Source of the DNA: a bacterium
GTDB lineage: Bacteria > Electryoneota > RPQS01
Length of the DNA: 64,000 bases
NCBI GenBank assembly: GCA_016703065.1
Contig: JADJCU010000002.1
Span: 1-64,000, forward strand
Direction: 5' to 3'
Under the pieces are notes generated by a model, which was given only the letters and a program-made list of their open reading frames with translations, made no database searches and was not told the DNA's origin. The position numbers and the translations under genes are program-made. Shown here one piece after another: positions 1-9,913 of this stretch (its first letter is position 1; each line of letters opens with the position of its first letter).

Positions 1-1
1 G

Positions 2-235
2 CACAGCTCTTCGGCCCCGGTTAGCGTAATGGAGGGCGGAACGCACGCCGCTGTAGACCGAAAACTCGACAAGCTGCGTAACTTGACCAACAACTATACA
101 CCACCTGACGGTGCTTGTAACACGTATCGTGGACTGTTCGCAGGGCTCGAAGAACTCGAGCGTGACCTGCACTGGCACATTCACAAAGAGAATAACATCC
201 TGTTTCCGAGAGCATTGGCAGGAACAAGCAACTGA
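2..235 (+). CDS. ric: Iron-sulfur cluster repair di-iron protein (RIC/ScdA/YtfE), C-terminal part
   Basis: Only the last 77 codons lie in the window; the frame is open to the left edge, so the start is outside. The visible part reads as the end of the hemerythrin-like domain of RIC proteins: a YTPPDGACNTY segment, then ELERDLHWHIHKENNILFPRA, which is the characteristic H-x3-E iron-ligand helix followed by LFPRA. Proteins of this family store or deliver iron to repair Fe-S clusters damaged by nitric oxide or oxidants in the cytoplasm. In most relatives the start of this helix pair reads PxxxME-EHD; here the residues after VSVME are GGTHAAVD, so one ligand region looks altered, possibly by a sequence error. 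Stop is TGA. No terminator is evident just downstream. Confidence 0.85.
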   Translation, partial: HSSSAPVSVMEGGTHAAVDRKLDKLRNLTNNYTPPDGACNTYRGLFAGLEELERDLHWHIHKENNILFPRALAGTSN

Positions 236-900
236 GATTCATCTTCTCCGTTTTCGTTAGCACAATTGGCACAAAAAGGGCTCAGGATTACTTCGGTTTA
301 GTCCGATAACGACAGTTCAGTCAGGCCGCCCATGTTTTGGCGAAATTGCCGTGTGATTTGCTTGGCTGGCATTTGGTTTCATTGCCAGCGGTTGCTCGAT
401 CAAAAAATGTCCAGATGGCCCCATCCGAAACCACCGACGAGTTAAATCAATGATTTAACGGCAGATACAGATTAGGACTGTCACGCAGGAGGTCGCGGGT
501 TCGGGCAGTTGATTGGCCGTGCTATTATGCTTGAAATCCAACATGTCTACGGCGTCGCACGGGGTCAAGCGCCAAGTTAAACTGCTCAGTGACCCTGACG
601 CTGCTATGCCCAGCAAACGTGATACTGTGTAGATGTCGCACCCGCGATCAATCAATTGGTGTAGGCCTTCAGACCAAATGGCACAAAGGGATCGGGGCAA
701 TTGCGGCGTAGCGTGATGGATAAGTTCAGTCATGCGGCCCGATCGAATTCTGCAGCATCGAGTTTGAGTCGTTTCGGTCGATCCTGTCATTCCGAATCGA
801 ATCACGGGAAATCGCGTGGTTTTCATCCGCTTCCCGCACGCTCTCGCTCCGACAAATCGTCCAAAAAATCGTCTCGTTATCGCGCCAGAGTCTTGTAAAT
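236..900. other. Intergenic region with decayed tRNA-like sequence, no gene seen
   Basis: No open frame here resembles a protein. The stretch holds one copy (343-515) of a diverged repeat whose second copy lies at 9522-9692, and one copy (865-885) of a 21-nt motif with a second copy at 9375-9395 (one mismatch). Long reading frames on the minus strand (about 455-928) have no recognisable content. Confidence 0.6.
436..515 (+). pseudogene. tRNA-Asp(GUC)-like remnant, left copy
   Basis: Positions 476-505 read like the anticodon loop, variable region and T arm of a bacterial tRNA-Asp: CTGTCACGC followed by GGAGGTCGCGGGTTCG. The anticodon stem cannot pair, the 3' half of the T stem is degraded and no matching acceptor strand is visible, so this is a ghost and not a functional tRNA. 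Bases 436-452 are identical to 9616-9632, and the homology to the right copy extends from about 343 to 515 with gaps. Confidence 0.55.
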
Positions 901-969
901 GGACTTTAGGCCGTTGGAAGGCGTGCATAGGCGAAACCGTATCGTGGGTTCGAATCCCCTCTCTCCGCA
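901..969 (+). pseudogene. tRNA-Ser-like remnant lacking the anticodon arm
   Basis: The 3' part matches a bacterial tRNA-Ser closely: a variable-arm-like GGCGAAACCGTATCG, then GTGGGTTCGAATCCC (T arm) and CTCTCTCCGCA (acceptor end). A D-arm-like GGCCGTTGGAAGGCG precedes it at 909-923. The acceptor 5' strand and the whole anticodon arm that should lie between the D and variable arms are missing, leaving about 69 nt instead of about 90. It is followed directly by a terminator-like hairpin, as a real tRNA gene would be. Confidence 0.6.
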
Positions 970-977
970 GATGACTT

Positions 978-1014
978 AGCCCTTGACATGTAAATGCCAG
1001 GGGCTTTGTCTTTT
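978..1014 (+). terminator. Rho-independent terminator after the tRNA-Ser remnant
   Basis: AGCCCTTG at 978-985 pairs with CAGGGGCT at 998-1005 (8 bp, one G-T pair), 12-nt loop, followed by the T-rich TTGTCTTTT. Confidence 0.6.
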
Positions 1015-1153
1015 GGATGTCTCGGGGATGTAACGTGAGATGTGACAGGGGTCAGAGATTTGATTGAGCGCGCGGCCGGCTCCTTTCAACTTGGGTTGGG
1101 GCGCTGGGCAGGCCCTGAAAGCAGCGCGAAAAATTCGCTGCGATGATAGAGTG

Positions 1154-1182
1154 TTGCTATGGGATGTGACATATGTTATATT
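1154..1182 (+). promoter_or_regulatory. Candidate sigma-70-type promoter for the giant cytochrome operon
   Basis: TTGCTA at 1154-1159, 17-nt spacer, TATATT at 1177-1182. It would leave a leader of about 160 nt before the ATG at 1346. The 1015-1345 stretch contains no gene. Match quality is moderate (4/6 and 5/6), so this is a candidate only. Confidence 0.4.
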
Positions 1183-1345
1183 GTAGCCGTGAATAGCTGA
1201 CTGTTCTGTGGAGTGGGGCGGATGGGGCACGATACTTGCCTTATTTGAACTTACGTTTGCGAAACAGTTGATGTTTGGATGAAAAATAAGTGACAATACG
1301 GTGTAATAGGCGACTATCAAGAGAGAAGTCTTGAGGTCAGACAGT

Positions 1346-4300
1346 ATGAATCATTTTCCATGGTATCGCATATTGCCAATGGTGGCATATTGCCTTTTCT
1401 GTGTGGACTTGCCGCTATGTTACGCGCTCAGTCCACACGGCGATATGTTGCAGGATTGCAACGCGTGCCACACCGTATCAGATTGGACGTCGCTCCAATT
1501 TCCGCTGGCGTTTCAACACGACACCACGACCTTTCCGTTGGTCGGACGCCATGTCGGTGTGTCTTGCCAGTCATGTCACACGAGCTTGGTCTTCGCGGAA
1601 GCGCAGACTGCCTGTGCTTCGTGCCACAGCGATATCCATTCCGGGCAACTCGGGCTAAGCTGTGACCAGTGTCACGACGCGAGCGGATGGGATGAGCGAA
1701 TGGTCATCCGTAATCGCCATGACGAGTTGCGCTTTCCGCTGACCGGACGCCACGCGCAAATCGACTGCCAGGCTTGCCATGCGGACGGCGACTATGCCAG
1801 CTCGGAGAGTGCTTGCATCGCCTGCCATCAGGAAGACTACGAAACGACACAGAATCCCAGCCATGTATTGGCTGGGATTTCGTTTGAGTGCGCCTCGTGT
1901 CACAGCACTGAATTCATCGACTGGTCAGTTCCCGGATATGCTCACACGTCGGTGTTTCCGCTTACCGGCGGACACCACGGAGTGCAATGCGCAAGCTGCC
2001 ACTCCGAGCAGCAGTATGCGGCGACCAGCGCCTATTGCTTCGATTGCCATAAAGAAGATTATGATCACGCGACCGCGCCAAGCCATCAGGCACAGGGCTA
2101 TCCGGAGAACTGTCTGGAGTGCCATACGACGGCCAACTGGGAGTCCGAGTTTGATCATCAACAGACAGTGTTCCCGTTAACAGGACAGCACGCGACTACG
2201 TCATGCGGCAGTTGCCACAATGCCGGCGAATTCGCGGGGCTTGCGGCCGGCTGCTGGTCCTGCCATGTCTCAGATTATCAAGCGACCGATGAGCCTGATC
2301 ACGACGAAACTCAACTCCCACATGACTGCGCCGGTTGTCATACGGCACAAAGTTGGAGTGCGGATTTTGACCATGATGTAGACACGGAGTTTGATCTGAC
2401 CGGTGGTCATTTGTTGATCGGCTGCAAAGAGTGCCACCATGGCGGCATGCTTGATGGTACTCCTTCGCAGTGTATTGACTGTCACCTTTCGGACTACAAT
2501 GTGACCACCGATCCCGATCATGACGCGGCGCAGCTGTCGACAGCTTGTCTCGAGTGTCATACGACGGACAACTGGAGGCGACGTTTGATCATCGAACGAC
2601 GTCGTTCCCGCTGACGGGTGCGCATGTGCAGACGTCGTGTCAGCAGTGCCACGTGGGGGCGTGTTTGAAGGGACGCCGTCACAGTGTGTTGAGTGCCACC
2701 TTACGGACTACAACGCGACCACCGATCCTGATCATGAAGCGGCGCAGTTCCCGACCACGTGTCAGACGTGTCACGACGAGTAACTGGAACTCAACGTTCA
2801 ACCACAATGCGACGCAGTTCCCGCTGACGGGTGCGCATGTGCAGACGTCGTGTCAGCAGTGCCACGTGGGGGGAGTGTTTGAAGGGACGCCGTCGCAGTG
2901 TGTTGACTGCCACCTCGGTGATTATAACGCGACCGCTGATCCTGATCATGAGGCGGCGCAGCTGTCGACTGCTTGTCTCGAGTGTCATACGACGCTCAAC
3001 TGGGAGGCGACGTTTGATCATCAGACGACGTCGTTCCCGCTGACGGGTGCGCATGTGCAGACGTCATGTCAGCAGTGCCACGTGGGGGGCGTGTTTGAAG
3101 GGACGCCGTCGCAGTGTGTTGACTGCCACCTTTCGGATTATGACGCGACCACCGATCCTGATCATGAGGCGGCGCAGCTGTCGACTGCTTGTCTCGAGTG
3201 TCATACGACGCTCAACTGGGAGGCGACGTTCAACCACAATGCGACACAGTTCCCGTTGACGGGTGCGCATGTGCAGACGGCGTGTCAGCAGTGCCACGTG
3301 GGGGGCGTGTTTGAAGGGACGCCGTCACAGTGTGTTGAGTGTCACCCTTCGGATTATGACGCGACAACTGATCCTGATCATGAAGCGGCGCAGCTGTCGA
3401 CAGCTTGTCTCGAGTGTCATACGACGGACAACTGGGAGGCGACATTTGATCATCAGACGACGTCGTTCCGCTGACGGGTGCGCATGTGCAGACGTCGTGT
3501 CAGCAGTGCCACTGGGGGCGTGTTTGAAGGGACGCCGTCACAGTGTGTTGAGTGCCACCTTACGGACTACAATGCGACCACCGATCCTGATCATGAGGCG
3601 GCGCAGCTGTCAACAGCTTGTCTCGGTGTCATACGACGGACAACTGGGAGGCGACATTTGATCATCAGACGACGTCGTTCCCGTTGACGGGTGCGCATGT
3701 GCAGACGGCGTGTATTCAGTGTCATGCGTCCGGTATCTACGATGGGCTGCCAACTGCGTGCGTCAGCTGCCACCAGGCCGACTATAATGGAACGGCTGAT
3801 CCTGATCATGAAGCGGCGCAGTTCCCGACCACGTGTCAGACGTGTCACACGACGAGTAACTGGAACTCAACGTTCAACCACAATGCGACGCAGTTCCCGC
3901 TGACGGGTGCGCATGTGCAGACGTCGTGTCAGCAGTGCCACGTGGGGGGAGTGTTTGAAGGGACGCCGTCACAGTGTGTTGAGTGCCACCTTACGGACTA
4001 CAACGCGACCACCGATCCTGATCATGAAGCGGCGCAGTTCCCGACCACGTGTCAGACGTGTCACACGACGAGTAACTGGAACTCAACGTTCAACCACAAT
4101 GCGACGCAGTTCCCGCTGACGGGTGCGCATGTGCAGACGTCGTGTCAGCAGTGCCACGTGGGGGTGTTTGAAGGGACGCCGTCGCATCTCCCGGGATTGA
4201 CGCGACAACGACCCTGAAGCGGCCGCACGTCCACGACGAGACGACCACGTTCAACACAAGCGCGCAGTTCCCGCGGCGGGGCAGCGTCCGCCACGGGGGA

Positions 4301-7300
4301 GGTTGAAGCCCCAGTGTGTTGACTGCCACCTCGGTGATTATGACGCGACAACTGATCCTGATCATGAAGCGGCGCAGCTGTCGACAGCTTGTCCCGAGGT
4401 CAACGACGGACAACTGGGAGGCGACATTTGATCATCAGACGACGTCGTTCCCGCTGACGGGTGCGCATGTGCAGACGGCGTGTCAGCAGTGCCACGTGGG
4501 GGCGTGTTTGAAGGGACGCCGTCACAGTGTGTTGAGTGTCACCTTTCGGATTATGACGCGACAACTGATCCTGATCATGAAGCAGGCGCAGCTGTCCGAC
4601 AGCTTCTCCCCGAGTGTCATACGACGGACAACTGGGAGGCGACATTTGATCATCAGACGACGTCGTTCCCGCTGACGGGTGCGCATGTGCAGACGGCGTG
4701 TCAGCAGTGCCACGTGGGGGGCGTGTTTGAAGGGACGCCGTCACAGTGTGTTGAGTGCCACCTTACGGACTACAACGCGACCACCGATCCTGATCATGAA
4801 GCGGCGCAGTTCCCGACCACGTGTCAGACGTGTCACACGACGAGTAACTGGAACTCAACGTTCAACCACAATGCGACGCAGTTCCGGTTGACGGGTGCGC
4901 ATGTGCAGACGGCGTGTATTCAGTGTCATGCGTCCGGTATCTACGATGGGCTGCCAACTGCGTGCGTCAGCCGCCACCAGGCCGACTATAATGGAACGGC
5001 TGATCCCGATCATGAAGCGGCAGAGTTCCCGACCACGTGTCAGACGTGCCACACGACATCAAACTGGAACTCAACGTTCAACCACAATGCGACGCAGTTC
5101 CCGCTGACGGGGCGCATGTGCAGACGGCGTGTCAGCAGTGCCACGTGGGGGGCGTGTTCGACGCGACGCCGTCACGGTGTGTGGAGTGCCACCTTGCGGA
5201 CTACAACGCTAGCACGGATCCTGATCATGAAGCGGCGCAGCTGTCGACAGCTTGTCTCGAGTGTCATACGACGGACAACTGGGAGGCGACATTCAACCAC
5301 AATGCGACACAGTTCCCGTTGACGGGTGCGCATGTGCAGACGGCGTGTCAGCAGTGCCACGTGGGGGGCGTGTTTGAAGGGACGCCGTCACAGTGTGTTG
5401 AGTGTCACCTTTCGGATTATGACGCGACAACTGATCCTGATCATGAAGCGGCGCAGCTGTCGACTGCTTGTCTCGAGTGTCATACGACGCTCAACTGGGA
5501 GGCGACGTTCAACCACAATGCGACACAGTTCCCGTTGACGGGTGCGCATGTGCAGACGGCGTGTCAGCAGTGCCACGTGGGGGCGTGTTTGAAGGGACGC
5601 CGTCCAGTGTGTTGAGTGCCACCTTCGGGACGCGACCGTCACGGCCGGTCCCGCCGGGCCGTGAAGCACGGGGGGTGTTTGAAGACCCAGTGTTGAGTGC
5701 CACCACGGACAACGACCACCGATCCTGATCATGAAGCGGCGCAGTTCCCGACCACGTGTCAGACGTGTCACACGACGAGTAACTGGAACTCAACGTTCAA
5801 CCACAATGCGACGCAGTTCCCGCTGACGGGTGCGCATGTGCAGACGTCGTGTCAGCAGTGCCACGTGGGGGGAGTGTTTGAAGGGACGCCGTCGCAGTGT
5901 GTTGACTGCCACCTCGGTGATTATGACGCGACAACTGATCCTGATCATGAAGCGGCGCAGCTGTCGACAGCTTGTCTCGAGTGTCATACGACGGACAACT
6001 GGGAGGCGACATTTGATCATCAGACGACGTCGTTCCCGCTGACGGGTGCGCATGCAGACGGCGTGTCAGCAGTGCCACGTGGGGGCGTGTTTGAAGGGAC
6101 GCCGTCACAGTGTGTTGAGTATCACCCTTCGGATTATGACGCGACAACTGATCCTGATCATGAAGCGGCGCAGCTGTCGACAGCTTGTCTCGAGTGTCAT
6201 ACGACGGACAACTGGGAGGCGACATTTGATCATCAGACGACGTCGTTCCCGCTGACGGGTGCGCATGTGCAGACGGCGTGTCAGCAGTGCCACGTGGGGG
6301 GCGTGTTTGAAGGACGCCGTCACAGGTGTTGAGTGCCACCTTACGGACTACAACGCGACCACCGATCCTGATCATGAAGCGGCGCAGTTCCCGACCACGT
6401 GTCAGACGTGTCACACGACGAGTAACTGGAACTCAACGTTCAACCACAATGCGACGCAGTTCCCGTTGACGGGTGCGCATGTGCAGACGGCGTGTATTCA
6501 GTGTCATGCGTCCGGTATCTACGATGGGCTGCCAACTGCGTGCGTCAGCTGCCACCAGGCCGACTATAATGGAACGGCTGATCCCGATCATGAAGCGGCA
6601 GAGTTCCCGACCACGTGTCAGACGTGCCACACGACATCAAACTGGAACTCAACGTTCAACCACAATGCGACGCAGTTCCCGCTGACGGGGCAGCATGTGC
6701 AGACGGCGTGTCAGCAGTGCCACGTGGGGGGCGTGTTCGACGGGACGCCGTCACAGTGTGTTGAGTGCCACCTTACGGACTACAACGCGACCACCGATCC
6801 TGATCATGAAGCGGCGCAGCTGTCGACAGCTTGTCTCGAGTGTCATACGACGGACAACTGGGAGGCGACATTTGATCATCAGACGACGTCGTTCCCGCTG
6901 ACGGGTGCGCATGTGCAGACGTCGTGTCAGCAGTGCCACGTGGGGGGCGTGTTTGAAGGGACGCCGTCACAGTGTGTTGAGTGCCACCTTACGGACTACA
7001 ACGCGACCACCGATCCTGATCATGAAGCGGCGCAGTTCCCGACCACGTGTCAGACGTGTCACACGACGAGTAACTGGAACTCAACGTTCAACCACAATGC
7101 GACGCAGTTCCCGCTGACGGGTGCACACCTCTCTGCCGACTGTAACCAATGCCACTCGGGCGGAATCTACGGCGGACTGACTACTTTCTGCTTTGATTGC
7201 CACTTGGCTGATTACAACGCGTCGGCAGACCCTGATCACGAGGCAGACCAATATCCGACCACGTGCGATGATTGTCACTCGGCTTCCAATTGGAGCTCCA

Positions 7301-7566
7301 CGTTTAATCACAACCCGCTCTTCCCGATAACGACGGGTGATCATAGAAATGTGTGGGACACGTGTTTGGAATGCCATCGCACACCCGGTGACTTCTCGCT
7401 GTTCAGCTGCACGCATTGTCACGAACATCGCCAATCCGAAGCAGATGATGAACATAGCGACGTCAACGGTTACGTGTGGGAGAGTGGCGCCTGCTATGGC
7501 TGCCATCCCGACGGACGTGATGCTCCGAATCCGCCGAGACACCCCGCAACGCCGAGGCCGAAATGA
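1346..7566 (+). CDS. Giant tandem-repeat multiheme c-type cytochrome (frame broken many times in this sequence)
   Basis: Start ATG 1346 follows TGAGG at 1332-1336; an in-frame TTG lies at 1331. The N-terminus is hydrophobic (signal peptide, about residues 1-28, ending CYALS). A diverged leader (to about 2570) holds 16 CXXCH heme-binding motifs. Then come about 22 near-identical 72-residue units (216 bp), each with three motifs (typically CQQCH, CVECH, CLECH or CQTCH) and the pattern FPLTGAHVQT before the first, where the His is a likely distal ligand. A unique tail (7120-7566) adds six. The intact protein would be about 2,070 aa with roughly 80-88 hemes. The frame breaks near 2573, 2660, 2772, 3467, 3512, 3626, 4160-4320, 4390, 4495, 4600, 5110, 5577-5720, 6052-6078 and 6312-6330. 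Most breaks are 1-2 nt deletions relative to sister units. One unit has CVSRH (4966) and one CVEYH (6112) in place of CXXCH. The stop overlaps the next gene by ATGA. Expected exported and heme-loaded in the periplasm or beyond; electron transfer is inferred. Confidence 0.85.
2585..7127 (+). repeat. 216-bp coding tandem repeat array, about 22 units
   Basis: GCGCATGTGCAGACG-type landmarks recur near 2619, 2830, 3046, 3262, 3478, 3690, 3906, 4122, 4465, 4678, 4894, 5110, 5326, 5542, 5830, 6046, 6259, 6473, 6690 and 6905, normally 213-216 bp apart. Two further units (about 4180-4330 and 5605-5720) are compressed and scrambled. Units differ mainly in the third module (AAQLSTACLECH versus AAQFPTTCQTCH) and in a variant with IQCHASGIYDGLPTACVSCH at about 3711, 4911 and 6490. 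The array codes for the heme units of the giant cytochrome and is not a CRISPR or satellite. Confidence 0.95.
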
Positions 7567-9163
7567 CAGGGCGATTCCGGCGCGTGGTCACGACACCTAT
7601 CGTGGTTATACTGTTGACCTGCCTCTCTCCGCTTCACGCTGCTGAGCTTGAGGCAAAGGTCACGTACGTCGCGTGGAAAACGCTTTACCTGAATGCGGGC
7701 AGAGCACACGGGATTGAAAGCGGACTGAACGGACTATTGTATCGCAACACGAGTTTGATTGGCGAAATCTCAATCGCGGCAACCGCGGATTCGACGTGTG
7801 TTGCGACACTCTCGGGCGACAGTGTTATCGCGTTAGTGGGCGATCGCGCGGTGATTCTCTTGTCAGACCATACCGTAGAACGGCTTGATGGCTCCGAATC
7901 AAATAAGTCAGATCAGGTTGGACCTTCGGAGCATCCCGGGTCGCAGGCCGCAACAAGGAAATTGCCGCAATTCATCGGGAGGCTTGCTGTTCAATTTGAC
8001 GCGTACGACGATCGCGCTGACAAAGAAATCGCTGAACTTCTGCCCGGCTTTTCAACCCGAGTCGTGATCCGCCGCATCGCTGGCGAAGGCACGGAATTAG
8101 GGTTGAGATATCGCGGCCGCAGATTAAGCGGAGGTGCGGATGAGATGTGGCAGCACCGTCTTTACACGGCAGCGCTGAATTTCCTGCCTGCGCACGAGCG
8201 ATGGAAAGCCAGTTTAGGGAGAATTCAAGCGGGTTCGGTGGCGGGAATCGGCTATATTGACGGCGGCTATGGAGAAGTGGCAGTCGGTAGATCACTGGCA
8301 ATGGGCCTGTTTGGCGGTGCGCAAGCTGAGTTGGACATGAGCCGAACGGACCTGTCCACGAGCAAAGCAGGCGCGCTAGTGACCTATAGAAACGAGAAAA
8401 ATCCTTCGAAGAGAACTTCGGCAACAGTGGCCCTGGCTGGAGAATATCTCGAGGACATATCAGTCGAGAGTTCATTTACCAGCAATTCACCCACTCCTCG
8501 GGCGGCAGATTCTCGCTTTATGAATCGGCGGACATAAATATCAACCGCGGCTGGAAGCAAGACGCCGAAGGCGGTCTAATTACGCCGGCCAATTTTCTTC
8601 TAAGTATTCGCTTTGCGCCGGTCCGGTCGATTACGCTTTCCGCTGGTTATGACGGACGGTCCCGCTACCATACGTGGGAAACCCATGACACACCAGACAG
8701 CCTGTTTGACGATGCGATTCGCCACGGAATGCGTGCCGGCGCAGAACTGACGATGCTGCGCAAGGCAAGGCTTAGTGTTCAGCAAAGTTTTCGCAGTGAA
8801 CCCATTAACGATAGGCTATACCCCTCGGGCACCTACACCTTGTCCACCAACTCACTATGGCCGGGCGCATTGGGCGCCATGATCCGATACAGCCGCTTCG
8901 AGAATCACTATACAACAGGAGATCAACAAGCCATCAGCGTGAGCGTGGCTCCGCTTCGCGCGTTCGATTTGCGATCTGAGTTTGGCGAGACAAGTTACAG
9001 CTATCTGCGGACGGGCACGTCGATTAGCAGCAAATGGGTTAGAGCGAGTGCTGATGTAAATTTGCTCACCGGGTCCTACTTCTCAATTCAGGCGGAGCGC
9101 AACATGTCAGCTGCATCCGACGGTCTTCGCGCTTTCGTTGAAATCGGCCACCGCATCCGGTGA
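7563..9163 (+). CDS. Predicted outer-membrane beta-barrel protein coupled to the giant cytochrome (one frameshift)
   Basis: ATG 7563 overlaps the cytochrome stop as ATGA, so the two are probably translated as a pair. Residues 1-26 form a signal peptide ending LSPLHA. Residues about 28-105 form a small folded domain (VTYVAWKTLYLNAGRAHGI), then a linker. From about residue 135 there are alternating amphipathic strands typical of an outer-membrane barrel (RLAVQFDAYDD, RVVIRRIAGEGTELGLRYRG, ASADVNLLTGSYFSIQAE). The reading frame breaks near 8450-8470; the continuing frame reads EFIYQQFTHSSGGRFSLYES and is open to TGA 9163. The intact protein would be about 530 aa. I do not recognise a named family. 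Adjacency to the cytochrome suggests a porin-like partner or anchor, by analogy with porin-cytochrome conduits; this is inference. Confidence 0.65.
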
Positions 9164-9615
9164 GACACGCCGGGGAAGAGCGTCGGTTTGATCCAGCCCA
9201 CGAACCGCGTACCGTAATACGTGCAATGATGTTTCCTGTCAGTACATTTGCAGAAACGGCATAGCGCGGGAAAGCGGCCACGCCGTTCCTGCCAATCTGA
9301 AATCACCATTTCGGCGCGCGCGAATTGGCTCGAGTTTCTGCTATTTCTCGCGGCACTCGCCTCGCAGCTTATGCAAAATCGTCTCGTTGTCGCGCTGATG
9401 GTCTTGTGAACACAGAGTCGTGGGACGAGATGCAAGATATACCCTGGCCGGAGAACTTAAAGGGGATCGGGCCAAACCTGGTGAAACCGGGTCAGGTGGA
9501 TCGTTGTCCAATGAATCGCAAGTTGCCGCGGTCCTGCCAGTGGCCGTCACTTGGTTTCAATTGGCGGCACTTGCATCAATCAAACAGCATTCACTTGGAA
9601 TCACTTGGCTCGCCG
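9164..9615. other. Intergenic region with diverged repeat sequence
   Basis: No gene recognised. 9375-9395 repeats 865-885 (one mismatch) and the likeness continues through GTCTTGT. From about 9522 the sequence begins to match the region from 343. The order of the two blocks differs from the left side, so this is not one simple flanking repeat. Confidence 0.5.
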
Positions 9616-9695
9616 GACGAGTTAAATCAATGGTTTATCAGTAGATACGCGCGGGGTGTCACGCAAGAAGTCGCGGATTCGAGTCCGGTTGGCCC
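9616..9695 (+). pseudogene. tRNA-Asp(GUC)-like remnant, right copy
   Basis: Reads as a D-arm-like AGTTAAATCAATGGTTTA, then GTGTCACGC (anticodon-loop-like) and AAGTCGCGGATTCGAGTCC (variable region and T arm), as in bacterial tRNA-Asp. Anticodon and acceptor stems do not pair properly, so it is a decayed copy. It is homologous to 436-515 and is followed 13 nt later by a strong terminator. Confidence 0.55.
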
Positions 9696-9707
9696 TGTTA
9701 TGAGTGA

Positions 9708-9742
9708 AGCCCTCAGGAGCAATCCTGAGGGCTTGGATTTTT
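9708..9742 (+). terminator. Rho-independent terminator
   Basis: Perfect 10-bp stem AGCCCTCAGG (9708-9717) with CCTGAGGGCT (9724-9733), 6-nt loop, then TGGATTTTT. It lies just after the right tRNA-Asp-like remnant, as the weaker hairpin at 978-1014 follows the tRNA-Ser-like one. Confidence 0.75.
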
Positions 9743-9913
9743 CGGGAATAGCGGGCGGGCTTCATGCAACAGACCCGGCTACCGCCGACTCGAGCGACAA
9801 TCAGAAAGTGGAGAAATTCGTAAGGAAAAAGTATCTTGTTACACTCGATAGCCCGGCAAACACATTACCTAACCACCCCCGAGGGTTGGCAACGGTTGGA
9901 AAACGAGGAAGTC

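Noticed and set aside
267..285. TGGCAC-N5-GGGC, similar to a sigma-54 -24/-12 element
   Set aside because: The -12 half is GGGC instead of TTGC and no gene starts suitably downstream.
455..928. 157-codon minus-strand reading frame
   Set aside because: It crosses both tRNA-like remnants and has no protein family features.
2585..7127. Regular repeats that could be taken for a CRISPR array or satellite
   Set aside because: The 216-bp period is a multiple of three, the units encode CXXCH motifs throughout and there are no spacers; it is a coding repeat.
2270..7540. Many minus-strand and alternative-frame reading frames of 60-200 codons in the cytochrome
   Set aside because: They recur with the repeat and are Arg/Thr-rich shadows of the heme-coding frame; no independent family signal.
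343..9692. A defined genomic island with att sites around the giant cytochrome
   Set aside because: The flanking repeats are diverged and in different order, and no integrase, transposase or toxin gene is present; only a tRNA-ghost finding is supported.
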